Positions 19,103-27,023 of a stretch of DNA of 64,000 nucleotides are shown here, piece by piece. The translations under genes were made by a program, and so were the position numbers. Source of the stretch: Elusimicrobiota bacterium (GTDB lineage: Bacteria > Elusimicrobiota > Elusimicrobia > UBA1565 > UBA9628). Numbering within the stretch: position 1 is the first letter of the stretch; each line of letters begins with the position of its first letter. The DNA lies in contig DAHZHT010000001.1 in assembly GCA_027406905.1 (NCBI GenBank), positions 1-64,000 of the forward strand. The letters run 5' to 3'. The notes beneath the pieces were generated by a model. It searched no databases. It had not been told where the DNA came from and worked only from the letters and a program-made list of their open reading frames with translations.

Positions 19103-19551
19103 TGCATTTCCTCGACTCCGGGAAGAGCCAATTCCGTTTGTGATAAAGGAAGGCTCATCGCATATTCATTGTGGGCGGCCAATATCCAATCAAGAGAGGG
19201 GCCTCGCGAAGGCTCGTGGGAAAATTGAAATTTAAATAAAAATAAGGCCATGGCGGCGGCAAAACCAAGACTGGCGACTAAAGAGAGTCTCAGAGGCCAA
19301 GCGCGTTTTAGGCGAGTTTGAGAGAGCTCTTTTCGTTTGAGAGAAGAGATAATTTCTTGGCCTAGGCTTTCCGGCATGGCGGGGATATTCTCGACAGAGG
19401 CGGCGCTTTTTTTAAAGAGAAGAAGGATTTCTTTTTCTCTCCGGCAAGCGGGGCATTGCGCGATGTGAATTAGAGTTTTTTCTTTTTCAGTTCCGCTGAG
19501 TTCGCCGTCCACCAAGGCGTTGAGATTTTCTTCCCAGACTTCGCACGTCAT
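19099..19551 (-). CDS. Zinc-finger anti-sigma factor, membrane-anchored
   Basis: 150 aa. The N-terminal zf-HC2 motif is visible as C3 plus HIAQCPAC (Hx3CxxC), followed by a basic linker, one transmembrane helix (LSLVASLGFAAAMALFLF) and a short periplasmic tail of 40 residues. It should hold the adjacent ECF sigma factor inactive at the membrane and meet the RseB-like protein outside. Overlaps both neighbours by 4 bp. Confidence 0.88.
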   Translation of the reverse strand: MTCEVWEENLNALVDGELSGTEKEKTLIHIAQCPACRREKEILLLFKKSAASVENIPAMPESLGQEIISSLKRKELSQTRLKRAWPLRLSLVASLGFAAAMALFLFKFQFSHEPSRGPSLDWILAAHNEYAMSLPLSQTELALPGVEEMQ

Positions 19552-20081
19552 AAAGGGACCTCCTTAAATCGTTCTAAAAGCTTTATTTTTAACGCGCGCC
19601 GGGCCCGGGCGATGCGGGAGCGGACTGTTCCCAAGGGGCAGCCCAGCGTTTGGGCGATCTGTTCATAAGAAAAGCCCTCCATATCGCAAAGAGTGAGAAC
19701 GGCTCGATATTCGCCGCTTATTTCCCGAAGACATTCTTCGACCGTTTTGGCCGTTTCCCTGCGCATGAGCTGATCTAAAAGGGGTTCTTCTCTATCCGCG
19801 AGCTTGTCGGCGAAGGTTTCAAGCCCATTTTGGGGGTTAATGGGCGCGTCTAAAGAAAGGTTAAGAGAGCTTTTCCTGGAGACATAATCATAATAGATGT
19901 GTTTGACGATGGTGAGAAAATAGCGGTCGAAAGACTGGGAAGGGTCATAGCGGTCCCACGTGCTTAAAATACGCGCGAAGGCTTCTTGAACCAATTCCTT
20001 AGATTCCTCCACGTTCCCGGAAAGGCGATAGGCGAAATAGTATCCCTTTTCGGCGTATTGTTTAATTAAATGATCAAGCAT
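19548..20081 (-). CDS. ECF (RpoE-like) RNA polymerase sigma factor
   Basis: 177 aa. Region 2 is seen in 'YYFAYRLSGNVEESKELVQEAFARILS...SFDRYFLTIVKHIYYDYVSRK' and region 4 in 'YRAVLTLCDMEGFSYEQIAQTLGCPLGTVRSRIARARRAL'. The start at 20081 is chosen because a sigma-E-like promoter lies at 20104-20132; the open frame extends further upstream but would read through the promoter and antisense to the tRNA-Cys. First gene of a sigma/anti-sigma/RseB-like/radC operon, probably autoregulated in response to envelope stress. Confidence 0.9.
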   Translation of the reverse strand: MLDHLIKQYAEKGYYFAYRLSGNVEESKELVQEAFARILSTWDRYDPSQSFDRYFLTIVKHIYYDYVSRKSSLNLSLDAPINPQNGLETFADKLADREEPLLDQLMRRETAKTVEECLREISGEYRAVLTLCDMEGFSYEQIAQTLGCPLGTVRSRIARARRALKIKLLERFKEVPL

Positions 20082-20103
20082 AGCCTTAAATGAGACCTCT
20101 ATA

Positions 20104-20132
20104 CTGATACGGATGAAGCGCCAAAAAGTTCC
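20104..20132 (-). promoter_or_regulatory. Sigma-E-type autoregulatory promoter of the ECF operon
   Basis: On the minus strand GGAACTT, 15 bp, then GTATCAG. This closely follows the E. coli sigma-E pattern (GGAACTT-N15-GTCTAA). The -10 ends 22 bp before the chosen sigma start codon, leaving a short leader. Confidence 0.65.
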
Positions 20133-20211
20133 CCGTTCGTCGAGGACGGCTTTATTGTAGCAATTCTGTTTTCCCTCGGCGGGGCGGCTATTTAGGTATA
20201 ATGATAGAATC

Positions 20212-20285
20212 GGTGCGATACCCAAGCGGTCCAAGGGGACGGTCTGCAAAACCGTTATTCGCGGGTTCGAATCCCGCTCGCACCT
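20212..20285 (+). tRNA. tRNA-Cys (GCA)
   Basis: 74 nt cloverleaf. Acceptor GGTGCGA pairs with TCGCACC, anticodon stem ACGGT/ACCGT closes the loop CTGCAAA (anticodon GCA), the T-loop is TTCGAAT, and the discriminator base is U, the Cys identity base. No encoded CCA. Its 3' half lies antisense to the end of the PilZ-like gene. Confidence 0.96.
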
Positions 20286-20605
20286 CCGCTCTTAAGAGAC
20301 AGAAAGTCGATTAAAAAAGAAGAGATTTTTTTCCGCTCAGGCGCCCGAATAAAAAAAATAAAACTAGTGAAGTATCCGGAGACCTCTTGCTTGGCCGTTA
20401 AAACCCTGCCCTCAAGCTCGAATTTTTGTCCGTGAATTTCCCAGGATAAAAGAACCCTCGATCCCAATTTAAGCGGCCCGAGGCTTGTCACCACCGCTCC
20501 CTGGGAGGATAATCCCGTCAATCTTCCCCAATCTTCAGATCGAGAAGGGTCTGAAACGACAAGAAATCTTGCGGGAACGGCTTTGGGTAAAACGACTTTT
20601 CTCAT
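20255..20605 (-). CDS. PilZ-like domain protein
   Basis: 116 aa. Beta-rich, with a PilZ-like core (GRLTGLSSQGAVV...GSRVLLSWEIHGQKFELEGRVL). The c-di-GMP motifs are degenerate: the RxxxR is not clear and the (D/N)xSxxG reads GLSSQG, so ligand binding is doubtful. The last nine residues (GASGIRTRE) come from reading antisense through the tRNA-Cys gene, so the true domain ends earlier. ATGA overlap with the receiver-like/propeller gene. Confidence 0.65.
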   Translation of the reverse strand: MRKVVLPKAVPARFLVVSDPSRSEDWGRLTGLSSQGAVVTSLGPLKLGSRVLLSWEIHGQKFELEGRVLTAKQEVSGYFTSFIFFIRAPERKKISSFLIDFLSLKSGGASGIRTRE

Positions 20606-21753
20606 AAGGGGTTTGGCTTTTTATGCCGAAACAGAATCGCTCTAGCCGAACCTGCGGGCAGACTCTGGGCGACAGTCCAGAAATTTTTCCCGTCAAATCC
20701 AAGCCCCGTGGGAGCGTATTTCCCATTGGAATATTCCGGAAGCGGCGTTTTCGAGATGATATGATCGGGGTGATTAATGTCGTGAAGGAGTATTTCCCTA
20801 TCCGGAGCGTCTAAAGACCATAGGGAGTTGTGGATAAAAACAAGCGCGGTCGCTTGCGCCCCGGGATAGGGGTAAGACGCGACTTCGCTTAAACGAGAAT
20901 CGGTCAGCCTTTTTGACAGTCTTTTGCTCGCGCTATTATAGGTCCAAAGGTAAAGCCCGTCAAAGGCGATAGCGGTCGTTTCTGGCAATTGATCGTAATG
21001 TTCAACCGGGCTGAGGTCAAGGTTTTTGAGCCGGCGAACGATTTTTCCCGAGGCGTCCACGGTCCAAATGGAGTTGGGAGTAATCGCTATGGAAACGGGC
21101 ATTTCATTAGGGAAATGGATAACCCGTTTGACGGCCCAAGAGCCCGTTGAATGTTCGTAGAGAGATTGGCTGAACCAATCGGCGATCCATGCGTTGTCTC
21201 CGTCAAAAGCCAGGGCCGAGGGATAAAAATACGGGAGATCCCAGGAATTTTTTTGCGAGACTTGAGCGGCTTTAAGAGTTTCCGCATGTTTGTGAATTAT
21301 CCAGCCCGTGAGCCCCAGGGCCAATAGTGACGCAAAAAAGAAAGCGTAAAAATACAATCCCCTTAACGAGGCGGGCGGGACCAAGGAAAGCGAAGTCGCT
21401 GGAGGTTTCCCGGCTCGGTTGAGAGCCGCCCTTAATTGTTCCTTGCTCAGAGGGAAAGAAAGGACTTCTTCAGATCCCAGAAGCATCAGTTTGACGGCGC
21501 GCTTGGCGTCTCTTGAGTTTATGATGGAAATGATGGGCTTTTGAGGAAACAGGGAGATCATTTCGCGCACGAGTTCCTCAAAAGAAGGATTTTCTTCCAA
21601 GGCCATGATGACGCGCGGGCTTTGGGCTCCAATGACTTCCTTAAGGCCGGCAAGATTATCGGCTCCGTAAACCAAGATCCCGATTTCTCCCAACAGAAGC
21701 GATATCTCGCGTCTTTTTTCCTCGGAAGAAGACAGCAGCGCAACTGAAATCAT
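20602..21753 (-). CDS. Receiver-like domain, TM helix and beta-propeller fusion
   Basis: 383 aa. Residues 1-115 look like a response-regulator receiver fold (VALLSSSEEKRREISLLL..., 'LMLLGSEEVLSFPLSKEQLRAAL'), but the phosphoacceptor Asp position reads VIMALEEN, so it is probably not phosphorylated. A transmembrane helix (FYAFFFASLLALGLTGWII) follows, then about 220 residues with 4-5 propeller-type blades (ALAFDGDNAWIADW, SIAITPNSIWTVD, AIAFDGLYLWTYN, GLGFDGKNFWTVA). The topology implies a cytoplasmic sensor-like part joined to a periplasmic propeller. Function unknown. Confidence 0.72.
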   Translation of the reverse strand: MISVALLSSSEEKRREISLLLGEIGILVYGADNLAGLKEVIGAQSPRVIMALEENPSFEELVREMISLFPQKPIISIINSRDAKRAVKLMLLGSEEVLSFPLSKEQLRAALNRAGKPPATSLSLVPPASLRGLYFYAFFFASLLALGLTGWIIHKHAETLKAAQVSQKNSWDLPYFYPSALAFDGDNAWIADWFSQSLYEHSTGSWAVKRVIHFPNEMPVSIAITPNSIWTVDASGKIVRRLKNLDLSPVEHYDQLPETTAIAFDGLYLWTYNSASKRLSKRLTDSRLSEVASYPYPGAQATALVFIHNSLWSLDAPDREILLHDINHPDHIISKTPLPEYSNGKYAPTGLGFDGKNFWTVAQSLPAGSARAILFRHKKPNPL

Positions 21754-21756
21754 AGG

Positions 21757-23133
21757 TCAAGGGGGAGGCGGAATCGTAAACACGCTTCCTTCCTCTGGAA
21801 TGCCGCGATTGATTTTATCTTGATTGGCGTCATAGATTACTTCCCAATCATCGGGGTTGTGATAGTACTTTTTCGCTAGCGAGCGAAGGGTATCTCCGGC
21901 CTTGATGGTATGCTTTTGAGGCCAGAGGGCCTTGGGGGCGGCTTTAGGGCGCGGAATTTCTTGCGGTTGCGCTGGGGGAGCGTTGAGAAGCTGGTTTTTT
22001 AACTCAGATTTTTTAATTTGATACTTAAGTTCATCATTTTTCTTTTGAAGGGTTTGATACTGGTTTTGAAGATCTTTTACCCGTGATTCCAAAACATTGA
22101 GCTCTCCGGAGGTAATGTCTTTCCCGGTTTGAATCGTTGTAAGCGCGGTTTGGGTTTGCGATTCTTTTTCGCCCAAAGATTGAATCTCTTCTTTTAGGGA
22201 TTCCGCTTCCTGGGCCGCGTTTCCGACGAATTTGCTCCAGAAAGACGGGGCTCCGAAGAAATAATTGAAGCTGACTTCATATCCTCCGCCTTGGCGGTTG
22301 ATGGAAGAGGTGGGGAAATCCCAAGCGACATCAAGGGTGACGGGGGAGAGATCGATTCCAAATCCGAAGGCCCATTGGGGAATGCCGTCGAGCTGAAAAC
22401 CCTTTCCGGTTCTCAGTTTAAGAAGCCCCTCGTCAAAGGAGGCTTCAAGCCCGGGGTAAAATTCAAGCAGATGCTGCTGTTGATAGATATCTCCGGCCAG
22501 TGTGAGCCATTTGTGCCAGGTGTAGGACGATCCGAGATCAAGGGCCGCGGGAATATTGGATTCCGTCGTTAGGTTCATGACCGTTAAAGAAGATCTCAAC
22601 CCGGAGTTTGATCGCGCGATTACGCCGGCGTCCAGTCCAAGCCCGAAGGTTCCCGGAGAATGAGGGCCTTTGCTGTCGTTGATAAACTGCATGTTCGCCC
22701 CCACCTGGAGGGGATTGGATAAGGGAATGCCTTGGGGAGACCAGTCTTGAGCGTAATTGAGAAGAAGGGTGTTTTGTCCGGGGCCGCCCGTCTGTTGTTC
22801 TCCCAAATAAGCGGCTCCCACGGTCGCGGTGTTTTTGGGATCGTAAGGCCTTACATAACTTAAAGCGTCGTAAGACATGGGGCCGTTGGGAGAGTCAAGG
22901 CGCCCCATGGTGCCGCCAGTTTGAGTGTAAGCGGTATTGGCGGTTCCCGCCGGGTTAAAGAAGAGCCCGTCCGGGCCCGAGGCAATTGAGGAGTAGGCCA
23001 TTCCCATTCCCATTCCCGCCGCGCCGGGGCGAAAATCAAAGAGATTATCCGCCCATAAACGGCGCGGGACTAGGGAAAAAACAAACAATAAAAGGGTAAT
23101 TCGACTAAACACCCGCAGCCTTTGTGAATTCAT
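21757..23133 (-). CDS. Outer-membrane barrel-like protein with coiled coil and C-terminal LysM
   Basis: 458 aa. A signal peptide is followed by a PorV/UPF0164-like beta-barrel start (FDFRPGAAGMGMGMAYSSIASGPDGLFFNPAG) to residue about 310, a heptad coiled coil (about 315-390), a Pro-rich linker and a C-terminal LysM (HTIKAGDTLRSLAKKYYHNPDDWEVIYDANQ). A barrel tied to peptidoglycan through LysM would link outer membrane and wall. ATG 23133 is preferred to a TTG 12 bp upstream. A palindromic repeat lies in its upstream region. Confidence 0.78.
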   Translation of the reverse strand: MNSQRLRVFSRITLLLFVFSLVPRRLWADNLFDFRPGAAGMGMGMAYSSIASGPDGLFFNPAGTANTAYTQTGGTMGRLDSPNGPMSYDALSYVRPYDPKNTATVGAAYLGEQQTGGPGQNTLLLNYAQDWSPQGIPLSNPLQVGANMQFINDSKGPHSPGTFGLGLDAGVIARSNSGLRSSLTVMNLTTESNIPAALDLGSSYTWHKWLTLAGDIYQQQHLLEFYPGLEASFDEGLLKLRTGKGFQLDGIPQWAFGFGIDLSPVTLDVAWDFPTSSINRQGGGYEVSFNYFFGAPSFWSKFVGNAAQEAESLKEEIQSLGEKESQTQTALTTIQTGKDITSGELNVLESRVKDLQNQYQTLQKKNDELKYQIKKSELKNQLLNAPPAQPQEIPRPKAAPKALWPQKHTIKAGDTLRSLAKKYYHNPDDWEVIYDANQDKINRGIPEEGSVFTIPPPP

Positions 23134-23194
23134 CTTTACGCACAAAAGGATAGAGGTTTGATGTTAAGAAATAATTGACGAATTCCAAGGAAAT

Positions 23195-23207
23195 GGGGAC
23201 TGTCCCT
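23195..23207. repeat. Dispersed palindrome GGGAC-N-GTCCC, copy 1
   Basis: GGGGACTGTCCCT, extended on both sides to an imperfect palindrome of about 21 bp, between the barrel-LysM gene and the DUF3108 gene; its right edge touches the DUF3108 stop. Confidence 0.9.
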
Positions 23208-23213
23208 ATTTCC

Positions 23214-24062
23214 TTAGAGGCTAAAAAAACCTTTGACTCCGGAGACTAGAACGGCGTTGACGTGCCCAAAGAGAATGTCGACTTGCATCTGAACGGGAAT
23301 TTTTTTGGCGTCATCGGTCAGCCATACCTGGAGTTTGCGGCCTTTTTGGACGAAGATTCCGTGCTTGCGGACCAAGGGCTCGACCAACACCGTGTCAAAG
23401 GTTCCGGCGGGGACCGTAATTTTTTCTTTTCGGAGCACTCGAACCAAGAGCGGCCAGTTTTTCTTCGTGTTGACGTTGACAAAAACGTTTTTTCCCGGAA
23501 TGAGAGTTTGAGAACGAAGATAATAGAGGCTTGAGAGGATGTCTTGAATGTGGGAGATAATCGGCCCCGTTGAATAGGAAACGCTTCCGGTCTTTGAGAC
23601 CGTTTTGGCTAAGAAAGAGCGGGTCTCATGGTTAAAAAAGACCCATTCGTCTCTGAAAAAATGTCCTTCTCTCAGATTTTTTGAATATCCCAGGGAGGAA
23701 AGATTGGCCGCGTCCATCCAAGACTCGTTGAGATCTCGGACCTTGTAAAAGACGTCGCAAAAAGAGTTTGAGCGAGCCCGGCTAATGATGTGGTAAGCCG
23801 GTTTTCCGGCAAAAGAGACTTTTTGGGCGACTTCTAAGGAAGCTTCCCCGACATTGACCGGGCCCCAGGAGATTTCAAATTTTAAATTTTCAGGAAAAAC
23901 GGTCAAAGCCGCTAGCGGAGCGCTTGAGGGACTGATCTCGGGTTTTTCTAATTTATGGATATCCGATAAAGTGGAAGAGGAAATCAGCGGGAGTTTTAAT
24001 TCCGCGGCTGAGGTCGGCAAGGAAATTAAGAACAGCAAAAAAGAAAAAGACAGTTTCTTCAT
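23214..24062 (-). CDS. DUF3108-like exported protein
   Basis: 282 aa. A signal peptide (MKKLSFSFLLFLISLPTSA) is followed by a beta-rich domain with DUF3108 features: 'KFEISWGPVNVGEASLEV', 'SFCDVFYKVRDLNESWMDA', 'DILSSLYYLRSQ', 'GKNVFVNVNTKKNWPLLVRV' and 'ITVPAGTFDTVLVEP'. The family is periplasmic and uncharacterised, often near envelope genes. ATG 24062 has GGAGA 9-10 bp upstream; the ATG at 24071 is too close to it. Last gene of the LPS/glycosylation operon. Confidence 0.82.
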   Translation of the reverse strand: MKKLSFSFLLFLISLPTSAAELKLPLISSSTLSDIHKLEKPEISPSSAPLAALTVFPENLKFEISWGPVNVGEASLEVAQKVSFAGKPAYHIISRARSNSFCDVFYKVRDLNESWMDAANLSSLGYSKNLREGHFFRDEWVFFNHETRSFLAKTVSKTGSVSYSTGPIISHIQDILSSLYYLRSQTLIPGKNVFVNVNTKKNWPLLVRVLRKEKITVPAGTFDTVLVEPLVRKHGIFVQKGRKLQVWLTDDAKKIPVQMQVDILFGHVNAVLVSGVKGFFSL

Positions 24063-24084
24063 TGTTCCCATTCTCCAAAATGTT

Positions 24085-25212
24085 TCATCCCAGAAGCGCT
24101 TTTTCCCATATTTCTTGTCCTTGGGTGATTTTTAATTTGATAGCTAAAGCGTATAACTCTCCGGATAACGCCTCTTTCCAGCCAATGGGTAGGCGAGTCG
24201 CGTCTTTAAGAGTGGTCAGAAACGCCCGGCCAGAGCGCACGGTCTCAATGGCCTTTAGTTCCTCGATTTGATAGGGATGGTGATCGGGAAATCTCCAGCG
24301 CTGCTCGATGCGGGCTCCTAATTCCTTAAGCTGGTTTTCAAAAAGTTGCGGGAAGGCGATTCCGGAAACGGTGACGATTCTTCTTCCCTCCAACAGTGAA
24401 ACGTCGAGCTTCCTTTGGGTTTTGATGTCCAATAGAAAATCTGGCACATGAGAGGCTTCCAATATCTCCGCTTTAGGATTGATTTCCGCTATTTTTTCCC
24501 GGAGTATCTTGATATCTTTCTTGGCGATTAAATCGGCGTGGGTAATGACGGCAATTTGAGCGCGCCTAAGCGCGGAGGCGGGTTCCCTGAGGTTTCCGGC
24601 GGGCAAGAGACGGTCCTCGGTAAACGGAGAGGCTGCGTTGATCAGGACAATGTCGAGATCATGCTTGATTTTCCAATGCTGAAATCCATCGTCTAAAATG
24701 AGGGCTTTGGAATGGTAAAAAGTGATCGCCTCTTGTCCGGCTTTCACGCGATTTTTAGAAACCAATATCGGGATGTTGAGGCCGAAGAGGGCTTGGTGCA
24801 TCATCCAGGGCTCATCTCCGCATTCTTCCCAGTGCGGCGGATTGTCGTCAAGCAAGGTGACGACTTCGGAAGAATTTTTTGAACGGTTATATCCGCGACT
24901 GAGAATGGCGAGGGATTGGCCGTGGCTGTGAAGAGTTTCGGCGGCCAATATCGCGGCGGGGGTTTTCCCGGTCCCTCCGACGCTTAAATTTCCAATTGAG
25001 ATCACCCGTGCCGGAAGACGGACGGATTTTTTTAATCTAATGGCGTAAGCCAGCTTGCGAAGAATCAGCCCGAACCAAAATCCGAAACTGAGAAGTTTTA
25101 AAAAGGCGGGGCCGAGAGGATGAGCTTTGATCCGCTCGCGGCGGTTTTCCCAACTTCCAACCGAGATGCGGCGATCGTTGATTTCATTGAGAGGCTTTTC
25201 AGTTTCAAGCAT
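24085..25212 (-). CDS. lpxK: Tetraacyldisaccharide 4'-kinase
   Basis: 375 aa. An N-terminal membrane-associated helix, the P-loop GNLSVGGTGKTP, 'LSRGYNR', 'GDEPWMMHQ', 'LILDDGFQHWKIKHDLDIVLIN' and the LPAG/LREP region 'LLPAGNLREP' are all typical. Phosphorylates the 4' position of the lipid A precursor to give lipid IVA at the inner membrane. This is direct evidence that the organism makes lipid A. It lies between a heptosyltransferase gene and the DUF3108 gene. Confidence 0.95.
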   Translation of the reverse strand: MLETEKPLNEINDRRISVGSWENRRERIKAHPLGPAFLKLLSFGFWFGLILRKLAYAIRLKKSVRLPARVISIGNLSVGGTGKTPAAILAAETLHSHGQSLAILSRGYNRSKNSSEVVTLLDDNPPHWEECGDEPWMMHQALFGLNIPILVSKNRVKAGQEAITFYHSKALILDDGFQHWKIKHDLDIVLINAASPFTEDRLLPAGNLREPASALRRAQIAVITHADLIAKKDIKILREKIAEINPKAEILEASHVPDFLLDIKTQRKLDVSLLEGRRIVTVSGIAFPQLFENQLKELGARIEQRWRFPDHHPYQIEELKAIETVRSGRAFLTTLKDATRLPIGWKEALSGELYALAIKLKITQGQEIWEKALLG

Positions 25213-25215
25213 ACC

Positions 25216-26214
25216 TTATTGTATGAGATTTGTTAGGAAATCGCTGACTTGTTCAAAAACTTCGTCGGCGGAAATGGAGTTAAGACATGAGAGGCTTTGA
25301 CAGAGATGCTCGTTTTTGGACTCTTCAAGGCAGGGACAAGATTTCTGGATAAAGCGATGGCTCTTGGGATCGGGAAATGTCCAGCTGACCGGAGAGTGCG
25401 GGCCATAAATAGTGAAAGTTGGAACTCCCAGGGCCGCCGCGATATGCTTAACGCCGTTGTCGTTTCCGATGAATAAATTCGCTCCTTCGATGAGAGCGGC
25501 TAGATCCATGAGATTTCCGGTTTTGGGCGCGATCAGGGGTTTTTGTTTCATTGCGGAGGCGATTTGATCGGCATTTTCTTTTTCTCCGGGCCCCCAGACG
25601 ATCAAGACCGAGGCCCCCAGATCGGAAATCAGCCGGTCGGCCACCGCGGCAAAACGGCTCAAGGGCCAGCGGTTAAAATGCCTTCTGGAAACGGGGGATA
25701 AAACGATTCGGAGGCGAGAGATTCTATTTTTGGAAAGAAAATCCCGGGCAAAGGCTTTGGACTCCTCCGGGATTCTGATTTCCGCGCTCAAATCGCCGTG
25801 AAATCGAACTCCCAGGGGTTCTAAGAGGCGAATTTTCTCTTCGGCGACATAGAACGCTCCCTTTGGATCCGTGAGGGGATGATTATAGGCCCAGCGATGA
25901 AAAACGCGGGCGAGCCCGGCCTTGAGCCTTGCGCCGCTTAGCGCGGTTAAAACGGCGCTTCGCGGGGTTCCTAAGAAGTCGATGACCCAATCGTATTTTT
26001 GAGCGCGTATTTGACGTATAAAGCGCCAAGGACTTTTTTTGTCGTAAACAATCAGATGATCAATGTGCGGGTTTCCTTTAAGAATTTCAGCCGCCGGGTT
26101 TTCAGCGAGAAAGTCCACCGTCGCTTCTGGAAAATTCTTTTTGAGCTCCTTGACTGCGGGAGTGGTCAGAAGAGCGTCTCCGATGCGGTAGAGTTGTATG
26201 ACTAGAATTTTCAA
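25216..26214 (-). CDS. Glycosyltransferase family 9 (ADP-heptose:LPS heptosyltransferase-like)
   Basis: 332 aa. Begins ILVIQLYRIGDALLTTPAVKELKK, the standard GT9 start, and holds the C-terminal 'FIGNDNGVKHIAAALGVPTFTIYGPHSP' nucleotide-sugar motif. Adds heptose to LPS inner core in the family. TTG 26214 is taken as the start because it overlaps the upstream stop as TTGA, like the other overlaps in this operon, and places Met directly before the first strand; the longer open frame would run back into the deacetylase gene. Confidence 0.88.
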   Translation of the reverse strand: MKILVIQLYRIGDALLTTPAVKELKKNFPEATVDFLAENPAAEILKGNPHIDHLIVYDKKSPWRFIRQIRAQKYDWVIDFLGTPRSAVLTALSGARLKAGLARVFHRWAYNHPLTDPKGAFYVAEEKIRLLEPLGVRFHGDLSAEIRIPEESKAFARDFLSKNRISRLRIVLSPVSRRHFNRWPLSRFAAVADRLISDLGASVLIVWGPGEKENADQIASAMKQKPLIAPKTGNLMDLAALIEGANLFIGNDNGVKHIAAALGVPTFTIYGPHSPVSWTFPDPKSHRFIQKSCPCLEESKNEHLCQSLSCLNSISADEVFEQVSDFLTNLIQ

Positions 26215-27023
26215 AGCCTGGCTCTTCCGCGCGTGAGATTGAGATGAAAATCGAGCATGAAATCGTCTCCGCGAATAAAAAGGCGTCGAATCGGAGAAGC
26301 CCCCTGTTTCCAAGGAAAGGGGCTTAAGCCCTGCTTGACGCTAAAGTCATAGAGGTATCCCGCCTCCAACGCGGCCTGGCGGACCCTGGGGTTAAAGGCT
26401 CCCGAGCCGTAAGGATAGGCGAAGGCGTCGACAGTTCTCCCCAAAAGTTCCTCAAGACGCTTTTTGCTTTCAGTCAGTTCCCAGACGACATCGGGAATTG
26501 GCGCGCGATCAAGATTGCGGTGGCGCATGGTGTGGGAGCCAAATTCGACTAACCCCGACTCCTGCATCTCCAGGATTTCTTCTTTTGTCAGCATTGGAAT
26601 GCGGATTTCAGTTTCCGGCTCATGCCATACATTGTCTTTGCCGATGGTCTCAAAGACGAGAAAGATATTTCCCTTCATTCCAAAATCTTTGAGAATGGGG
26701 AACGCTTCCTGGTAATTATTGGCGTAGCCGTCGTCAAAGGTGATTAAAACCGGTTTTGGGGGCAGCCCCTGCTGCCGCGCTTCAAATTTCGGAATTTCCG
26801 AAAACAGAATGGGCGTGTATTGATGGGCTCTTAGATAGGCCAACTGCTCGCGGAACTGCGCGGGGCTGACCCAGAGTTTTTTGAGCTTGGAACCCTTGGG
26901 CGGGATTCCTATTTTATGATACATCAAGACCGGAACTCCGTGCGCCTGAGGTCGCCACCAATTCCAGCGCGCGCTAATTCCAGTCGCCGCGCCCATTCCG
27001 AGTCCGATAAGCCCCGCAATCAT
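26211..27023 (-). CDS. NodB-type polysaccharide deacetylase
   Basis: 270 aa. N-terminal hydrophobic segment (MIAGLIGLGMGAATGI), then the NodB domain: VPVLMYHKIG, the catalytic/metal motif VLITFDDGYANN, metal His in GSHTMRHRNLD, and 'DAFAYPYGSGAFN'. Removes N-acetyl groups from an envelope polysaccharide or glycan intermediate, in the periplasm or at the membrane. ATG 27023 overlaps the GT2 stop as ATGA. Substrate unknown. Confidence 0.9.
   Translation of the reverse strand: MIAGLIGLGMGAATGISARWNWWRPQAHGVPVLMYHKIGIPPKGSKLKKLWVSPAQFREQLAYLRAHQYTPILFSEIPKFEARQQGLPPKPVLITFDDGYANNYQEAFPILKDFGMKGNIFLVFETIGKDNVWHEPETEIRIPMLTKEEILEMQESGLVEFGSHTMRHRNLDRAPIPDVVWELTESKKRLEELLGRTVDAFAYPYGSGAFNPRVRQAALEAGYLYDFSVKQGLSPFPWKQGASPIRRLFIRGDDFMLDFHLNLTRGRARL

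Noticed and set aside
20082-20249. Longer start for the ECF sigma factor
   Set aside because: The extension crosses the sigma-E-like promoter and the tRNA-Cys and adds residues unlike any sigma N-terminus.
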